A stretch of 64,000 bases of DNA from DUZB01 sp963747555 (GCA_963747555.1 CAVVFZ010000034.1:62001-126000); one strand, 5' to 3'. Counted from the stretch's first letter, positions 45,629-54,630 are shown. Notes: generated from the sequence alone by a model not told the origin. Numbers and translations are program-made.

Positions 45629-46420
45629 GATAGTAAGGCTGGAAATAGAAACGTCAGTGTTTCGCCGTTCCCAAAAGCTCTTTATAGTGACTATTGAATT
45701 TCGCTGATAGCGTATAAAGGGTATGGCCATTCGGCTTACCATCCTTTATCATGTGCCTTACTTCACCGATTACCTTCATATAGCCTTCATGCTTTTTGAA
45801 AAGCTTTTTGCCTTTTTTTGCAGCCTGCCTCAGGCACTTCCGTCTTGTATTTTCAGTTATGAGCAAGTGAACATCAAAAAAATTCTTTGTCATAGATTCG
45901 ACTCTAGCAGCACTATTAACCGCATTTCCAAGAATAATCTGTTTTGAAACTATCTTATCACCGTCTGTCTTGTATTCCATCTCGACAAAACGGGCATATG
46001 CGGTGTGGACACCAATTCCAAAATCATATCGTAGGTCAACACGGTCTATCTTTAGCGCTCTGTTATACTCTGCGATATGCCCCCTCAAAAACGTACTCAA
46101 ATGAGCTGCACATTGCACACAAGAAATGGCGTGAGACTCATTTGCGAAAACGATTAGATGGCCATCCCCCGTGTGGTTAAATGCAAAATCAGATTTGTTT
46201 ACTCCAGAACGCTCGTAGAGATAGTTTATAATCTCTTCGTGAATTCCGATCATCATTTTGATTATTAACATTCTTTTCTTTTTGTTTTTCAATAATCTAA
46301 GAAGGGCTGTTGAATTCCTAAGATCCAAGATCATTGCTGTAGCAGCCCTATTGGCAGGATCTTCGGTGGAGCTTATCCTAATGGTCATGTTTTACCTCTC
46401 ATTGTTGCCATTCGCATAAC
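45622..46420 (-). mobile_element. Integron-type gene cassette carrying a nucleotide cyclase
   Basis: The unit is bounded by GTTATGC (45622-45628 on plus) and its complement GCATAAC (46414-46420 on plus). In integrated cassettes the first bases and the R'' box of the same cassette are complementary, as here. It contains one ORF beginning about 26 bases from the cassette start. No integrase gene is in the window, and the attC expected upstream of 46414 lacks a clear L-arm stem. Confidence 0.45.
45654..46388 (-). CDS. Stand-alone class III nucleotide cyclase-like protein
   Basis: A 244-residue soluble catalytic domain. Metal aspartates appear in MILDLRNSTALL and NHTGDGHLIVF; the DFGIGVHTA strand and GNAVNSAARVE carry the Asn and Arg that stabilise the transition state in class III cyclases. 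No receptor, HAMP or CHASE domain is attached. The base-recognition residues cannot be assigned with confidence, so the product may be cAMP, cGMP or a pyrimidine cyclic nucleotide. Its location on a cassette-like unit next to a membrane-type protein is noteworthy. Confidence 0.8.
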   Translation of the reverse strand: MTIRISSTEDPANRAATAMILDLRNSTALLRLLKNKKKRMLIIKMMIGIHEEIINYLYERSGVNKSDFAFNHTGDGHLIVFANESHAISCVQCAAHLSTFLRGHIAEYNRALKIDRVDLRYDFGIGVHTAYARFVEMEYKTDGDKIVSKQIILGNAVNSAARVESMTKNFFDVHLLITENTRRKCLRQAAKKGKKLFKKHEGYMKVIGEVRHMIKDGKPNGHTLYTLSAKFNSHYKELLGTAKH

Positions 46421-46675
46421 AATAATTAGATGTATCCGCATAAAATGCGGAGTTGGTTGTTTCTGTCCCTATAAGACGCCTCTGTAAATCGTTCCATTAT
46501 CTCGTTAACCAACAGAATTTTAATCACTTCACCGACAATGTCGCGAAATCAAGAAGATACGAAAATTTAAGATTTACGGTCAAAATACTCATAACGGTAT
46601 TGCCGATGAGCAGCGCTCCAGAAAAGGGATTCCGAATAAAAAACAAGGGCTTCTTCCAGGATCTGATTATTGACA

Positions 46676-47518
46676 TCACAAATTCTCCGCATTAAAAGTA
46701 TCTCCTCCGTTTAAATCACCTGATCTGAATCCTTTATAAAACCATTGCTTCCTCTGCTCAGAAGTTCCATGAGTAAAACTCTCCGGCACAACGTATCCTT
46801 GAGTGCTATTTTGAATGCGGTCATCACCAACTGCACTGGCTGCATTTAGTGCTTCGTCAATATCTCCCTCTTGAAGTAAATTTTTCCTCTTAACATAATG
46901 AGCCCACACTCCGGCCAAATAGTCTGCTTGTAATTCAAGACGAATGAGATATTTATTAAACTCTTTCTCGCTGAGTCTTGAACGGAGAGACATCACCTTC
47001 TCATTGATCCCGAGAAGTGTTTGAACATGGTGTCCCACTTCGTGAGCAATCACATACGCCATAGCAAAATCACCCGGCGCCTGAAATCTTTTTTGCAGCT
47101 CATCAAAAAAACTCAAATCAATATACAGTTTGTAATCACCGGGGCAATAAAATGGACCGGTGGCTACACCGGAAAACCCACACGCAGACTGCACACTCCC
47201 TGAATAAAGAACCAGTTTCGGATACTTATAAGTCAATCCTTCCTTGCGGAATAACTCCGTCCACACATCTTCGGTCTCTGCAAGGACCACAGATACAAAT
47301 TGTGCAAGCTCATTTTCCTCCGCCGTTCCCTGATAGGGCGCAGTGGTCTGTGAATCGTTAAGTTGCATATTGTTTAAAACTTGTGTCGGATCACCGCCAA
47401 GAAGGTAAATTGCAAGTACGAGAATTATTGTTCCGATTCCACCGCCCACCATAACTTTCGCAGAACGACCCCGACGGTCTTCGACATTCGAGCTTCCTCT
47501 TCTGCCTTTCCAGAGCAT
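46676..47518 (-). CDS. Membrane-anchored neutral zinc metallopeptidase (YpfJ family)
   Basis: A 280-residue protein of PF04228. One transmembrane helix (about residues 22-42, VGGGIGTIILVLAIYLLGG) anchors it; the outer domain has SACGFSGVATGPFYCPGDYKLYIDL, the zinc motif AHEVGHHVQ, the downstream LELQADYLAGVW with a glutamate ligand, and SFTHGTSEQRKQWF. Substrate unknown. A GAGGAG site precedes the ATG. It precedes the cyclase unit on the same strand, with 250 bases of AT-rich sequence between. Confidence 0.92.
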   Translation of the reverse strand: MLWKGRRGSSNVEDRRGRSAKVMVGGGIGTIILVLAIYLLGGDPTQVLNNMQLNDSQTTAPYQGTAEENELAQFVSVVLAETEDVWTELFRKEGLTYKYPKLVLYSGSVQSACGFSGVATGPFYCPGDYKLYIDLSFFDELQKRFQAPGDFAMAYVIAHEVGHHVQTLLGINEKVMSLRSRLSEKEFNKYLIRLELQADYLAGVWAHYVKRKNLLQEGDIDEALNAASAVGDDRIQNSTQGYVVPESFTHGTSEQRKQWFYKGFRSGDLNGGDTFNAENL

Positions 47519-47573
47519 AGTATTCTCCTCATTGATTAATTAAGAGGTAAATCCAAATAAAATATTTTGAAGT

Positions 47574-47638
47574 CCTGTTAAAGATTATGGGTTATACTCA
47601 GCACAATTATATCAGGTTTTAAAGGGGAGTATAACAGG
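47574..47638. repeat. Nested inverted repeat upstream of the zinc peptidase
   Basis: CCTGTTA (47574) pairs with TAACAGG (47632), and GTTATACTC (47591) pairs with GAGTATAAC (47627) around about 27 bases. It may be a mobile-element end or regulatory structure; no known element is matched. Confidence 0.4.
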
Positions 47639-47774
47639 AAGAATGTAGACTGATTGGTTTCTAAAAGTCATGATAATTTCAAAATACATTGAATAGCGCT
47701 TTACCAATCGTTGCACTCAATCAGAGGCACAGATTGAGATATAACCCGGTATTTGTTCGTATCGCAGTCAATAC

Positions 47775-48116
47775 ATGATTGAGGCTGTGTTCAAGGAAAT
47801 GAAGGATCTGTGCACCGGAAGCTGGTGGCCCCTTCATCATTGGACGGATTCGAAGATCTGGGTCCATGCTTTGTACTGCACGGTGGCCTTGCTTGTGAGG
47901 GCCTTGGCATTGAGGCGGTCGAGAGAGGCGGGTTTATCGTTGAGTATGTCTCGCTTTCTCTCGGAACCCGACGCGGTCAGGAAGGTAGTCAATGCCTACC
48001 CCAAAAAGCGTGGCCAGCAGACGGCGCGCCAGCAATCGGTCTTGACGAAGACATCTGAGCTTCAGAATCAGATTCTGAACATCCTTAGCCTCCGAAAAGA
48101 GGACATCGCGTTTTAG
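47775..48116 (+). pseudogene. IS1634-like transposase, C-terminal remnant
   Basis: A 113-residue frame that looks like the end of a DDE transposase: IEAVFKEMKDL contains the catalytic Glu region, HWTDSKIWVHALYCTVALLVRAL and the LQNQILNILSL tail resemble IS1634/IS4-group proteins. The first three quarters of the gene and recognisable ends are missing. The region to 48442 shows no other gene. Confidence 0.6.
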
Positions 48117-48442
48117 GGTAAGACAAGGCAGCTGTTATCCCATAGATTATTCATAGGAATTAGTCTTGCCGATGAATAAGTCGGAAACTCGGGCTACAAT
48201 ATCCATTATGAGCTATTCGAAACTAAAAGGCAGAGCCATGGTGCCTCTGCCTACATTCTGGCTTCCCAATATGCCGTTATTATCACTGGAGCACATCCTT
48301 TATTAATATTTTGTTTGAGAATTGACCAGTGGAAAAGATGCACAAACATTCGAGGAGCCCTAATTGTTTCTATTATGTTTTTTTATCCTTTCCCAAATTT
48401 CTTTCCCTATACAGCTTGTTTGATCTTGCCTTTGGTCTTCCC

Positions 48443-48514
48443 TCAAGCTCGCCTTACAAGCCACACGATTAGTGCAATAACTAGGATCGTACCAACTATA
48501 CCCATACCCAACAT
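48443..48514 (-). CDS. Tiny single-pass membrane protein (23 residues)
   Basis: The frame encodes MLGMGIVGTILVIALIVWLV followed by RRA and TGA. One transmembrane helix with a positively charged C-terminal end follows the inside-positive rule. A near-perfect AAGGAGGTGATAGT ribosome site precedes the ATG, which is the best argument that this is translated. After the stop the same frame reads GKTKGKIKQAV, a CsbD-like fragment, so a small stress-protein pair may once have existed here. Confidence 0.55.
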   Translation of the reverse strand: MLGMGIVGTILVIALIVWLVRRA

Positions 48515-48879
48515 ACTATCACCTCCTTAAATCCAACCTTACCGGTTTGATCCCATCATCAGTTCTACCGGATCATATACATGGTAGTGCAAATAGCCTG
48601 CCAACAACCGGGTGGAATTAGAAGTTTCGAATCATCCTTTAATAACAGGCGATTAGATCAATAGGAGAGAACAATATAGAATTATGAATGATTTGTTTGG
48701 CCTCAACATTTGGTGGAACCTCAGCATATTGAGGGATACTTTGAAGGGCGGCGGACAGCCTGCTAAAGAGATAGGAATCTGCGGAAATTGACGCCATTTG
48801 GGCGTAATCCGGGCCCACCAATCCCCGAGATTCCAAGGCCGGTTTTTAAAAGGCCACGAGGCTAAGACCTTAGATTAAC

Positions 48880-49075
48880 CTGTTCATAAGCCTCAACGGG
48901 GTAATCCGGGTCGCAATAGAGGTAATCGTCAGAAAAAGGGACCCGAGAATCCGAGTAATCCGGATAGGACTCGGGTGGTGCCCGTTGGCCCTCTTGGGTG
49001 GAGGTCTGGCTTTCTGATCCCAAAGTCCCAAGTGTTTTAAATACATGACGGTGAGATATGTGGCTCGTATCACAA
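48880..49075 (-). pseudogene. Transposase C-terminal remnant (IS91-like)
   Basis: One frame reads MYLKHLGLWDQKARPPPKRA and the neighbouring frame continues with SYPDYSDSRVPFSDD and DPDYPVEAYE. Joined over a frameshift these resemble the extreme C-terminus of IS91-group (Y2) transposases as I remember them in deltaproteobacteria. Nothing of the catalytic domain remains. 48515-48880 and 49111-49790 contain only short meaningless frames. Confidence 0.4.
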
Positions 49076-49790
49076 ACTATTTGATTTCTGTGATACGTAC
49101 TTGACAACACAACATTTCTTCTAAAACCTGAACCTCGATCTACTTGTGTATAGGGAAGACGCTATTAAGAAAACCCTTGGTGATTTTTGATCTGATTTAG
49201 AGGCGGATTACGGGAATCATTTACTGGCGTGTGTTAAGTTCTCAAATTCAAGATTAGAGTTGTCATCCTTTTCCATGCTGCACCAAAAAGATTCCGTGCA
49301 GGACAACTGATTTTTCAGGCTGCCAGTCTCCGGCTCCAACGGAATATTCATATAGGAAAACATGAATCGGGAATCTGTCCAGTTTTCGTATCGTACTTTT
49401 CACTTTACGGGCAGGTGATTTACACAAGGCTGGGAGATCAATTGTTCACCCTTTTTGACAATCTTCAGAGTCACCTATAATCACCATATCATTTCAGGTG
49501 AACCATGCCGACAGACATCCCATCGGTCAATCTCCAGATTCTGTTTTCCGATGCGTACCAGTTGCTCTGCCGAAGCAGAAAGAGCCATCCTTCTTCATCC
49601 GATATTTGGTAATTTCGCCGTGGCTGGAAACACCACTTCCATATGGTGATTGACTGGTTCATCCAGGGAAGACATCTATTCTCCGTTCAGGAAAGGGTCA
49701 CACTGACTAAGGGGGATACGGTCGCCCTTTGGTCATCATGCGATGCGCTGGTGTTGAAGGTGCTGACACACATTGTTCAGACAGTGCTAA

Positions 49791-50147
49791 AACCTTTTCT
49801 CTCGAAAAACTGCTATCACCCGAAAGGAGGCGGCGGACATACAAGAAAGGGCCGACGCCATCACCGAACATTTTCTGGAAGTGCGGAAGACCGAGGACAA
49901 TATCCTTTTTCTGCCTTGTGAACCTCTTCTCGAAAAGATAGTGCTGTCGGAAGAGCTTCTGAAGGTCATTGATTGGCTCATCATAGGAGCTGAGTCAAAG
50001 GGGGCGAAAAAAGTGCAACATAATGCTGAATGGGTGGAATCCCTCCTGCGGTAAATGAGAGAGAACGATATCCCTGTTTATTTCAAGGAAAATTTGGTGC
50101 TTCGGCCTCAGGAGCTACCCGCACCACAGGCTGAGGAAGAGGCATAG
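49791..50147 (+). pseudogene. DUF5131 (phage Gp37/Gp68-like) gene remnant
   Basis: The frame reads NILFLPCEPLLEKIVLSEEL, VIDWLIIGAESKGAKKVQ, HNAEWVESLLR, then an in-frame TAA at 50052, then MRENDIPVYFKENL to a TAG at 50145. This matches the C-terminal part of DUF5131 proteins (pattern F-EPLL, DW-I-G-ES, G-PFF-K). The stop sits where Gln is expected (CAA to TAA). The N-terminal half, with the expected cysteine motif, is not found. 50148-50435 holds nothing recognisable. Confidence 0.6.
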
Positions 50148-50435
50148 AGTAAAGTGAAGAACGCATGGCCATTATTTTCGTAAAAAAACGCTTGCAGTCG
50201 TGATTCCATAAGAAGTATAATCTATATGGTACTGATAAAATACTGAAAGAAAAATCTTCGAAAGTTCCTTCCGGGTTTTCAGTAGGGAATATTACGAAAT
50301 TTCTTTGTCCACATGCAAATTAACTGCAATTTTCAATGACGTGCTTTTCAAAATGAGCGCGGTTCGCTTTCTGACTATTCCCAATACCAAGATGTTTACG
50401 AGATAGATGCACATTTAAACAGGAGGAGTTTCAAA

Positions 50436-51428
50436 ATGCTATGTAAAAAACTTTTTTCCATTTTTTCTTTATTCGCCGTCATGTTCTTTGGCCTTTCCGC
50501 AGTACAGGAGAGGCAGGCCTGCGCATCTCCTGTTATATATGCTATGGTTTCGGAAGGTGATAATCTTGTGATTCCATCCGGTGAATATCGGTTTTTAATC
50601 ATGGATATAACCCTTGGAAATTACACCGTCTCATCCAGCGATGCGTCAATAGTCAATGTGTGGATTGATGGAACTATTCTCTGCATGGGAGCCGTGAATA
50701 GCGGCACTGCGGCAATCACAGTTTATTCTAATGGTTTGCCTGAGCTCGCCTTTATGGCTACCGTACCTGCTCCACCAGGAATCTCAGTAAACCCTGAATC
50801 CGTTACTATCGAGCGAGGCCAAACAGCATTTTGCACAATCAGCGGAGGAACAGGAAATTATGTGGCTGCATCTCAAAATACAAACATCGCAACGGCTTAT
50901 GTCATTGGAGCTGGCCTTGGTATTGAAGGAGTTTCAGCAGGGACTACGGCTGTCATGATTTCAGACAGCGCTTCTTCAATGACAGGTGTTATCGTGACAG
51001 TTACAGATAACCAGCCGCCGCCACCAGCCTCCTATACTGAGTGGGGAGCCTTTAATGGGCTTTATTGTAAAGACGGAACCAAACTTACTTTTTCCTTAAC
51101 CTTGGATGGTGTTACGAAGAAATCCGTGACGTATGGCTCAACATCAACTCCGACTTTTGAAGGATTCGTGCAGACATCTCCTGGCGTAAAGAATTTAACA
51201 ATCAGTTTGATTGGTTGCAGTGGCGTTGTAAATATTAACGGTAACATGACGACATCCATAGCACTCGAGTCCGGCAAGCAGTATTTCATCTCTCCCGGAA
51301 TAGAAGATGATCAGCTGGTGATACGCATAATCACGCAACAGTCAAGAATGCTATCAGGACAAGTGGAAGAGCCTATATCGACAGTGATAGGAAGATACAA
51401 AGTCGATATTTCTTGTCTTCAAGATTGA
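50436..51428 (+). CDS. Secreted Ig-like (BIG2-type) domain protein
   Basis: A 330-residue protein with a signal peptide (residues 1-31, ending RQACA) and two beta-sandwich repeats. The first carries VSSSDASIVNVWIDGTIL, the second ISVNPESVTIERGQTAFCTISGGTGNYVAAS, typical of BIG2-like bacterial Ig folds. A different C-terminal domain begins near residue 200 after a PPPP linker. The CTISGGTG repeat recurs in the matrixin protein at 52780-54630. A ribosome site AGGAGG precedes the ATG. Likely extracellular or periplasmic; no enzymatic motif is seen. Confidence 0.75.
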   Translation: MLCKKLFSIFSLFAVMFFGLSAVQERQACASPVIYAMVSEGDNLVIPSGEYRFLIMDITLGNYTVSSSDASIVNVWIDGTILCMGAVNSGTAAITVYSNGLPELAFMATVPAPPGISVNPESVTIERGQTAFCTISGGTGNYVAASQNTNIATAYVIGAGLGIEGVSAGTTAVMISDSASSMTGVIVTVTDNQPPPPASYTEWGAFNGLYCKDGTKLTFSLTLDGVTKKSVTYGSTSTPTFEGFVQTSPGVKNLTISLIGCSGVVNINGNMTTSIALESGKQYFISPGIEDDQLVIRIITQQSRMLSGQVEEPISTVIGRYKVDISCLQD

Positions 51429-51514
51429 TATCCACATAGGAATCTTTAAAAAAGCGAAGAACATCATGAACGAAAATGGAAACCCGGAGATACCCTCCTA
51501 AATCGTAATTAATC

Positions 51515-52259
51515 CACCGGCTATGCCGGTGAGAAATGAAAAGGTTATACCGTTTCGGGCGAAAGAATAATAAACGGTCTTCCGAGGAAGGCCCCTAAGG
51601 GCGAGGAGGACCGTAATGAAAGATTGGAACAGTCAAGCACATGTAAAGTGGGGATGCAAGTTTCATGTTGTGATATTGTATTAGCGTTTTATCCATAGTC
51701 CCGCCGAAAGAATAGCTGCATCTCTGGAATCAAGCACTGGCCTTCTTGAAAAATGAGATTCTGTTAAATGGAAGCGGGATTATTGATAAAACAAAAATGA
51801 ACGAAGCCGAGATGTTGGCGTGAAATGTGCAATATGGGTAAAGCATCCACTTTCTCTTTCCCATCATATAACCACAAGGAATGTTACATAATTCTTGCAA
51901 GAAATAAAGAAGAAAATCAAAGCTACCGCGGGGCGGTTTCGTTCATTGCCGGAATATACAAGGAAAGGACTTTATGGCAAAATCCGCCAAAGGATCGTAG
52001 AGATTCTTCGGGAATTATGCCGTCACAAAGGAGTAGAAATGGAAGAAGGGCGTGCGATGCCGGACCATATCCATCTTCTCCTGAGTCTCCCGCCGAAATG
52101 CAGCCTTGTGATGACGATTGGATATTTGAAGTCGAACAGTGCGATCCGAATCAATCGTCAACTGCTGAAGACGAAAGGGACATTGTTTGGGCGCTCATTT
52201 TGGGCCAGGGATACTGCGTGAGCACCGTTGGCTACTCTATCAGGAGCAAAAGACAATGA
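51515..52259 (+). mobile_element. Decayed IS200/IS605-type insertion sequence
   Basis: At the left end a CACCGGC-TAT-GCCGGTG hairpin (51515-51531) is like the subterminal hairpin of IS200. An ATG at 51616 starts MKDWNSQAHVKWGCKFHVV, the tnpA N-terminus, which stops at 51684. About 250 unrelated bases follow. The rest of tnpA appears at 51940-52259 (LYGKIRQRIVEILRELCRHK, then the HUH motif MPDHIHLLLSLPP) with a frameshift near 52205. The Y1 transposase cannot be functional. Confidence 0.75.
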
Positions 52260-52783
52260 CGCGATCTATTTTTATCAAAACCTTTTCTATTACAGTTATC
52301 ATTCTTTTTTCTCAACCCGCATTGGCAATCATGATCGGTTTGAGTACCGAAGAACTGACCAAGGCCTCGCAAACCGTAATTTTAGGACAAGTCGAGGATG
52401 TCAATTCTCAGTGGAATGAGGCTGGGGATAAGATTGTCACCATGGTTGCTGTGGCTGTTAAAGAAGTTATCAGGGGGGATCTCAACAATGAGAGGCAAGT
52501 CATAGTAGAATATGAAGGTGGTGAAGTGGGGGAAATTGGGCTGAGGGTTTCCGATTCGCCAACTCTCATAAAAGGTGAGAATGTTGTTCTGTTCCTCGAA
52601 CTCCTTGACGAAACAAAGAACGGATTGCGCTGTAAAATAGTTGGTAGAGCCCAAGGAAAATACTCCATAGGTAAAGATGGAATTGCGAGAAAAGCTGGAT
52701 TTGATGCTGTCAGGGGAGAAAATGTCGTGGATAACAACATCCCCGTAAATGAACTCGTGGACAGGATAAAGGATGCAAGATGA
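52256..52783 (+). CDS. Secreted hypothetical protein
   Basis: A 175-residue protein with a signal peptide (MTRSIFIKTFSITVIILF, cleavage after QPALA) and a beta-rich mature part (VILGQVEDVNSQWNEAGDKI, VAVKEVIRGDLNNERQV). Spacing of hydrophobic and acidic residues resembles small extracellular proteins found with matrixin-type peptidases. The ATG 52256 lies at the tail of the IS200 remnant and uses its CAGGAG as ribosome site. The stop overlaps the start of the matrixin gene (ATGA), so the two are probably made together. Confidence 0.7.
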   Translation: MTRSIFIKTFSITVIILFSQPALAIMIGLSTEELTKASQTVILGQVEDVNSQWNEAGDKIVTMVAVAVKEVIRGDLNNERQVIVEYEGGEVGEIGLRVSDSPTLIKGENVVLFLELLDETKNGLRCKIVGRAQGKYSIGKDGIARKAGFDAVRGENVVDNNIPVNELVDRIKDAR

Positions 52784-54630
52784 AAAAGCGATCCTTATCT
52801 AAATTGGCAGTCCAGTGTTTTTCTCTGGTGTTCATCTTCGGTGTTTTATGCCTAAATTCGAATGCATACCAAGTTCACAAAACGTCAAATGGGGATGAAA
52901 TAAAGTGGGACGCAAGAAGTGCAACCTACCATATAAACACTTCCGGAGGACCTTCTGGGAACCTTTCAGCTATTCAAGCAGCAATGCAAACGTGGACAGA
53001 CGTCACCTCCTCCTACTTCTCTTTTATTTATGACGGGGCCACGTCAAATACCTGTCGGTCCGACGATGGTCTTAACAGTGTATGTTTCGGGTCAATGGGA
53101 AGCACTGGGACATTGGCCATGAATTCAATATGGTACAAGACTTCTACAGGCCAAATCGTAGAGACTGATATAGAATTTAACACTGATTATACTTATAAAA
53201 CGGATGCTTCTGCCAATGCTTATGATGTCCAAAATATCGCCACTCATGAATTTGGGCATTCGCTGAGCTTAGCTGACCTTTATGGGGCATATGATTCTGA
53301 TAAAACAATGTATGGTTATGGAGAAAAAGGGGAGACGAAAAAGAGGACTCTTTCTCAAGACGATATAAACGGAATTGCGCATTTGTATCCGGTTACAATC
53401 TCAACTGCCCCAACTGCTCCGACTCTGACGGTCCAAACATCAGGTTACACCGTGACTATTTTCTGGGAAGCCGTTCAAGGAGCAGCAGGCTACGTACTTG
53501 GCTATGCTCCATATCCCGATGCCAGTTGGTATGAATCTGCCGATGTGGGGTTGCAGCACTACTTTTCTGGTGAAATGCCTTACGGGTCTGCATATTACGT
53601 GTGGGTGGTCGCCTACAACACCGTAGGCTGGAGCGATCCTTCCAATTTCGAATCTTTCATTGTTGATGACCCTTTCCCTTTGCAGGTCACTCCCTCCGCC
53701 CTCCATGTGAAAGCCGGAGAAGCAGGATACTGCACCATCAGCGGTGGAACTGGATACTATGGCGCCTATTCCGACAATCCTTCTGTGGCGCAGGTCTCCG
53801 TGAGCGGGAGTACGCTAAGTGTGCTGGCGGTTGCGGTGGGTTCGGCCACGATTACGGTGTACGACAGCGCTTCCACCATGTTAACGGTATCTGTGACAGT
53901 AACCTGGGGGGATATGACCCCCACCTATACCAACAGCCTTGGCCAGGCCTTCATCCTGCTCCCGGCGGGCACATTCACCATGGGAAGCCCATCGGACGAG
54001 CCAGGCCGGTCCAGTAGTGAAACGCAGCATCAGGTGACCTTGACGCAGCCGTTTTACATGCAGACCACGGAGGTGACCCAGGCCCAGTGGGAGGCGGTGA
54101 TCGGGAGCAATCCTTCGCTTTTTGACGGCTGTCCCACCTGCCCGGTGGAATCTGTTTCGTGGAATGACGTGCAGGGGTTTATAACGAAGATGAACGCGCG
54201 TGGGGAAGGGACGTACAGTCTTCCTACGGAGGCCCAGTGGGAATATGCGGCGCGTGCGGGGAGCACGACAGCGTTTTATAACGGGGGGATAACCGTCACA
54301 GAATGTGATTATGATCCCAACCTGAATGCCATTGGGTGGTACTGTTATAACGATGAAGCTCGTTCGAGCCTGGTAGGCCAGAAGGCGCCCAATGCGTGGG
54401 GTTTGTACGACATGTCGGGGAATGTTGAAGAGTGGTGTTCGGACTGGTATGGCAGTTATCCTTCAAATGCGGTTACAGATCCAACGGGGCCTTCTTCGGG
54501 CTTGTACCGTGTGTTACGGGGCGGCGGCTGGATCGACAACGCCACGCACTGTCGGTCGGCGACTCGTAGCCTCGGCAGTCTCGACTACCGTTTCTTCACT
54601 TTCGGCTTCCGCCTGTTGAGGCATCCTTGA
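52780..54630 (+). CDS. Matrixin-type protease fused to FN3/Ig domains and a formylglycine-generating-enzyme-like domain
   Basis: A 616-residue secreted protein: signal peptide 1-29; matrixin-like zinc protease about 30-206 with THEFGHSLSLADLYG (His156, Glu157, His160, and Asp166 as probable third ligand) and a TMYGY Met-turn; an FN3-like domain about 210-300; a BIG2-like domain with CTISGGTGYYGAYS; and a C-terminal FGE/SUMF1-fold domain (FILLPAGTFTMGS, PTEAQWEYAARAG, YDMSGNVEEWCSDW, RVLRGGGW to GFRLLRHP). The last ~35 residues look like a variable region of diversity-generating retroelements. The FGE-like domain lacks an obvious copper-cysteine pair, so it is likely a binding module. Confidence 0.8.
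   Translation: MKKRSLSKLAVQCFSLVFIFGVLCLNSNAYQVHKTSNGDEIKWDARSATYHINTSGGPSGNLSAIQAAMQTWTDVTSSYFSFIYDGATSNTCRSDDGLNSVCFGSMGSTGTLAMNSIWYKTSTGQIVETDIEFNTDYTYKTDASANAYDVQNIATHEFGHSLSLADLYGAYDSDKTMYGYGEKGETKKRTLSQDDINGIAHLYPVTISTAPTAPTLTVQTSGYTVTIFWEAVQGAAGYVLGYAPYPDASWYESADVGLQHYFSGEMPYGSAYYVWVVAYNTVGWSDPSNFESFIVDDPFPLQVTPSALHVKAGEAGYCTISGGTGYYGAYSDNPSVAQVSVSGSTLSVLAVAVGSATITVYDSASTMLTVSVTVTWGDMTPTYTNSLGQAFILLPAGTFTMGSPSDEPGRSSSETQHQVTLTQPFYMQTTEVTQAQWEAVIGSNPSLFDGCPTCPVESVSWNDVQGFITKMNARGEGTYSLPTEAQWEYAARAGSTTAFYNGGITVTECDYDPNLNAIGWYCYNDEARSSLVGQKAPNAWGLYDMSGNVEEWCSDWYGSYPSNAVTDPTGPSSGLYRVLRGGGWIDNATHCRSATRSLGSLDYRFFTFGFRLLRHP
54510..54625 (+). other. Putative DGR variable region at the 3' end of the matrixin-FGE gene
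   Basis: Residues 585-608 alternate invariant scaffold positions (W584, C591, R592, S593, A594, R596, D602, R604, G609, F610, R611, L612) with variable ones whose codons are almost all NNC or NNT: ATC, GAC, AAC, CAC, ACT, AGC, CTC, GGC, AGT, CTC, TAC, TTC, TTC, ACT, TTC. This is the outcome expected when AAY codons of a template repeat are mutated at adenines. No template repeat or reverse transcriptase is visible in the window. Confidence 0.55.

Noticed and set aside
46414..46505. Second attC site upstream of the cyclase (GTTAAC...GTTATGC on the minus strand)
   Set aside because: The boundary boxes are present but the L'' and L' arms do not pair; only a separate CCGCAT/ATGCGG hairpin is seen. 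It is kept only as a possible cassette boundary.
48370..48445. CsbD-like protein after the 23-residue ORF
   Set aside because: GKTKGKIKQAV is followed by TAG and a short basic tail; too little for a gene call.
48639..48836. IS66-like transposase fragment
   Set aside because: A few residues (MNDLFGLNI on plus) recall IS66 proteins but no conserved motif follows.
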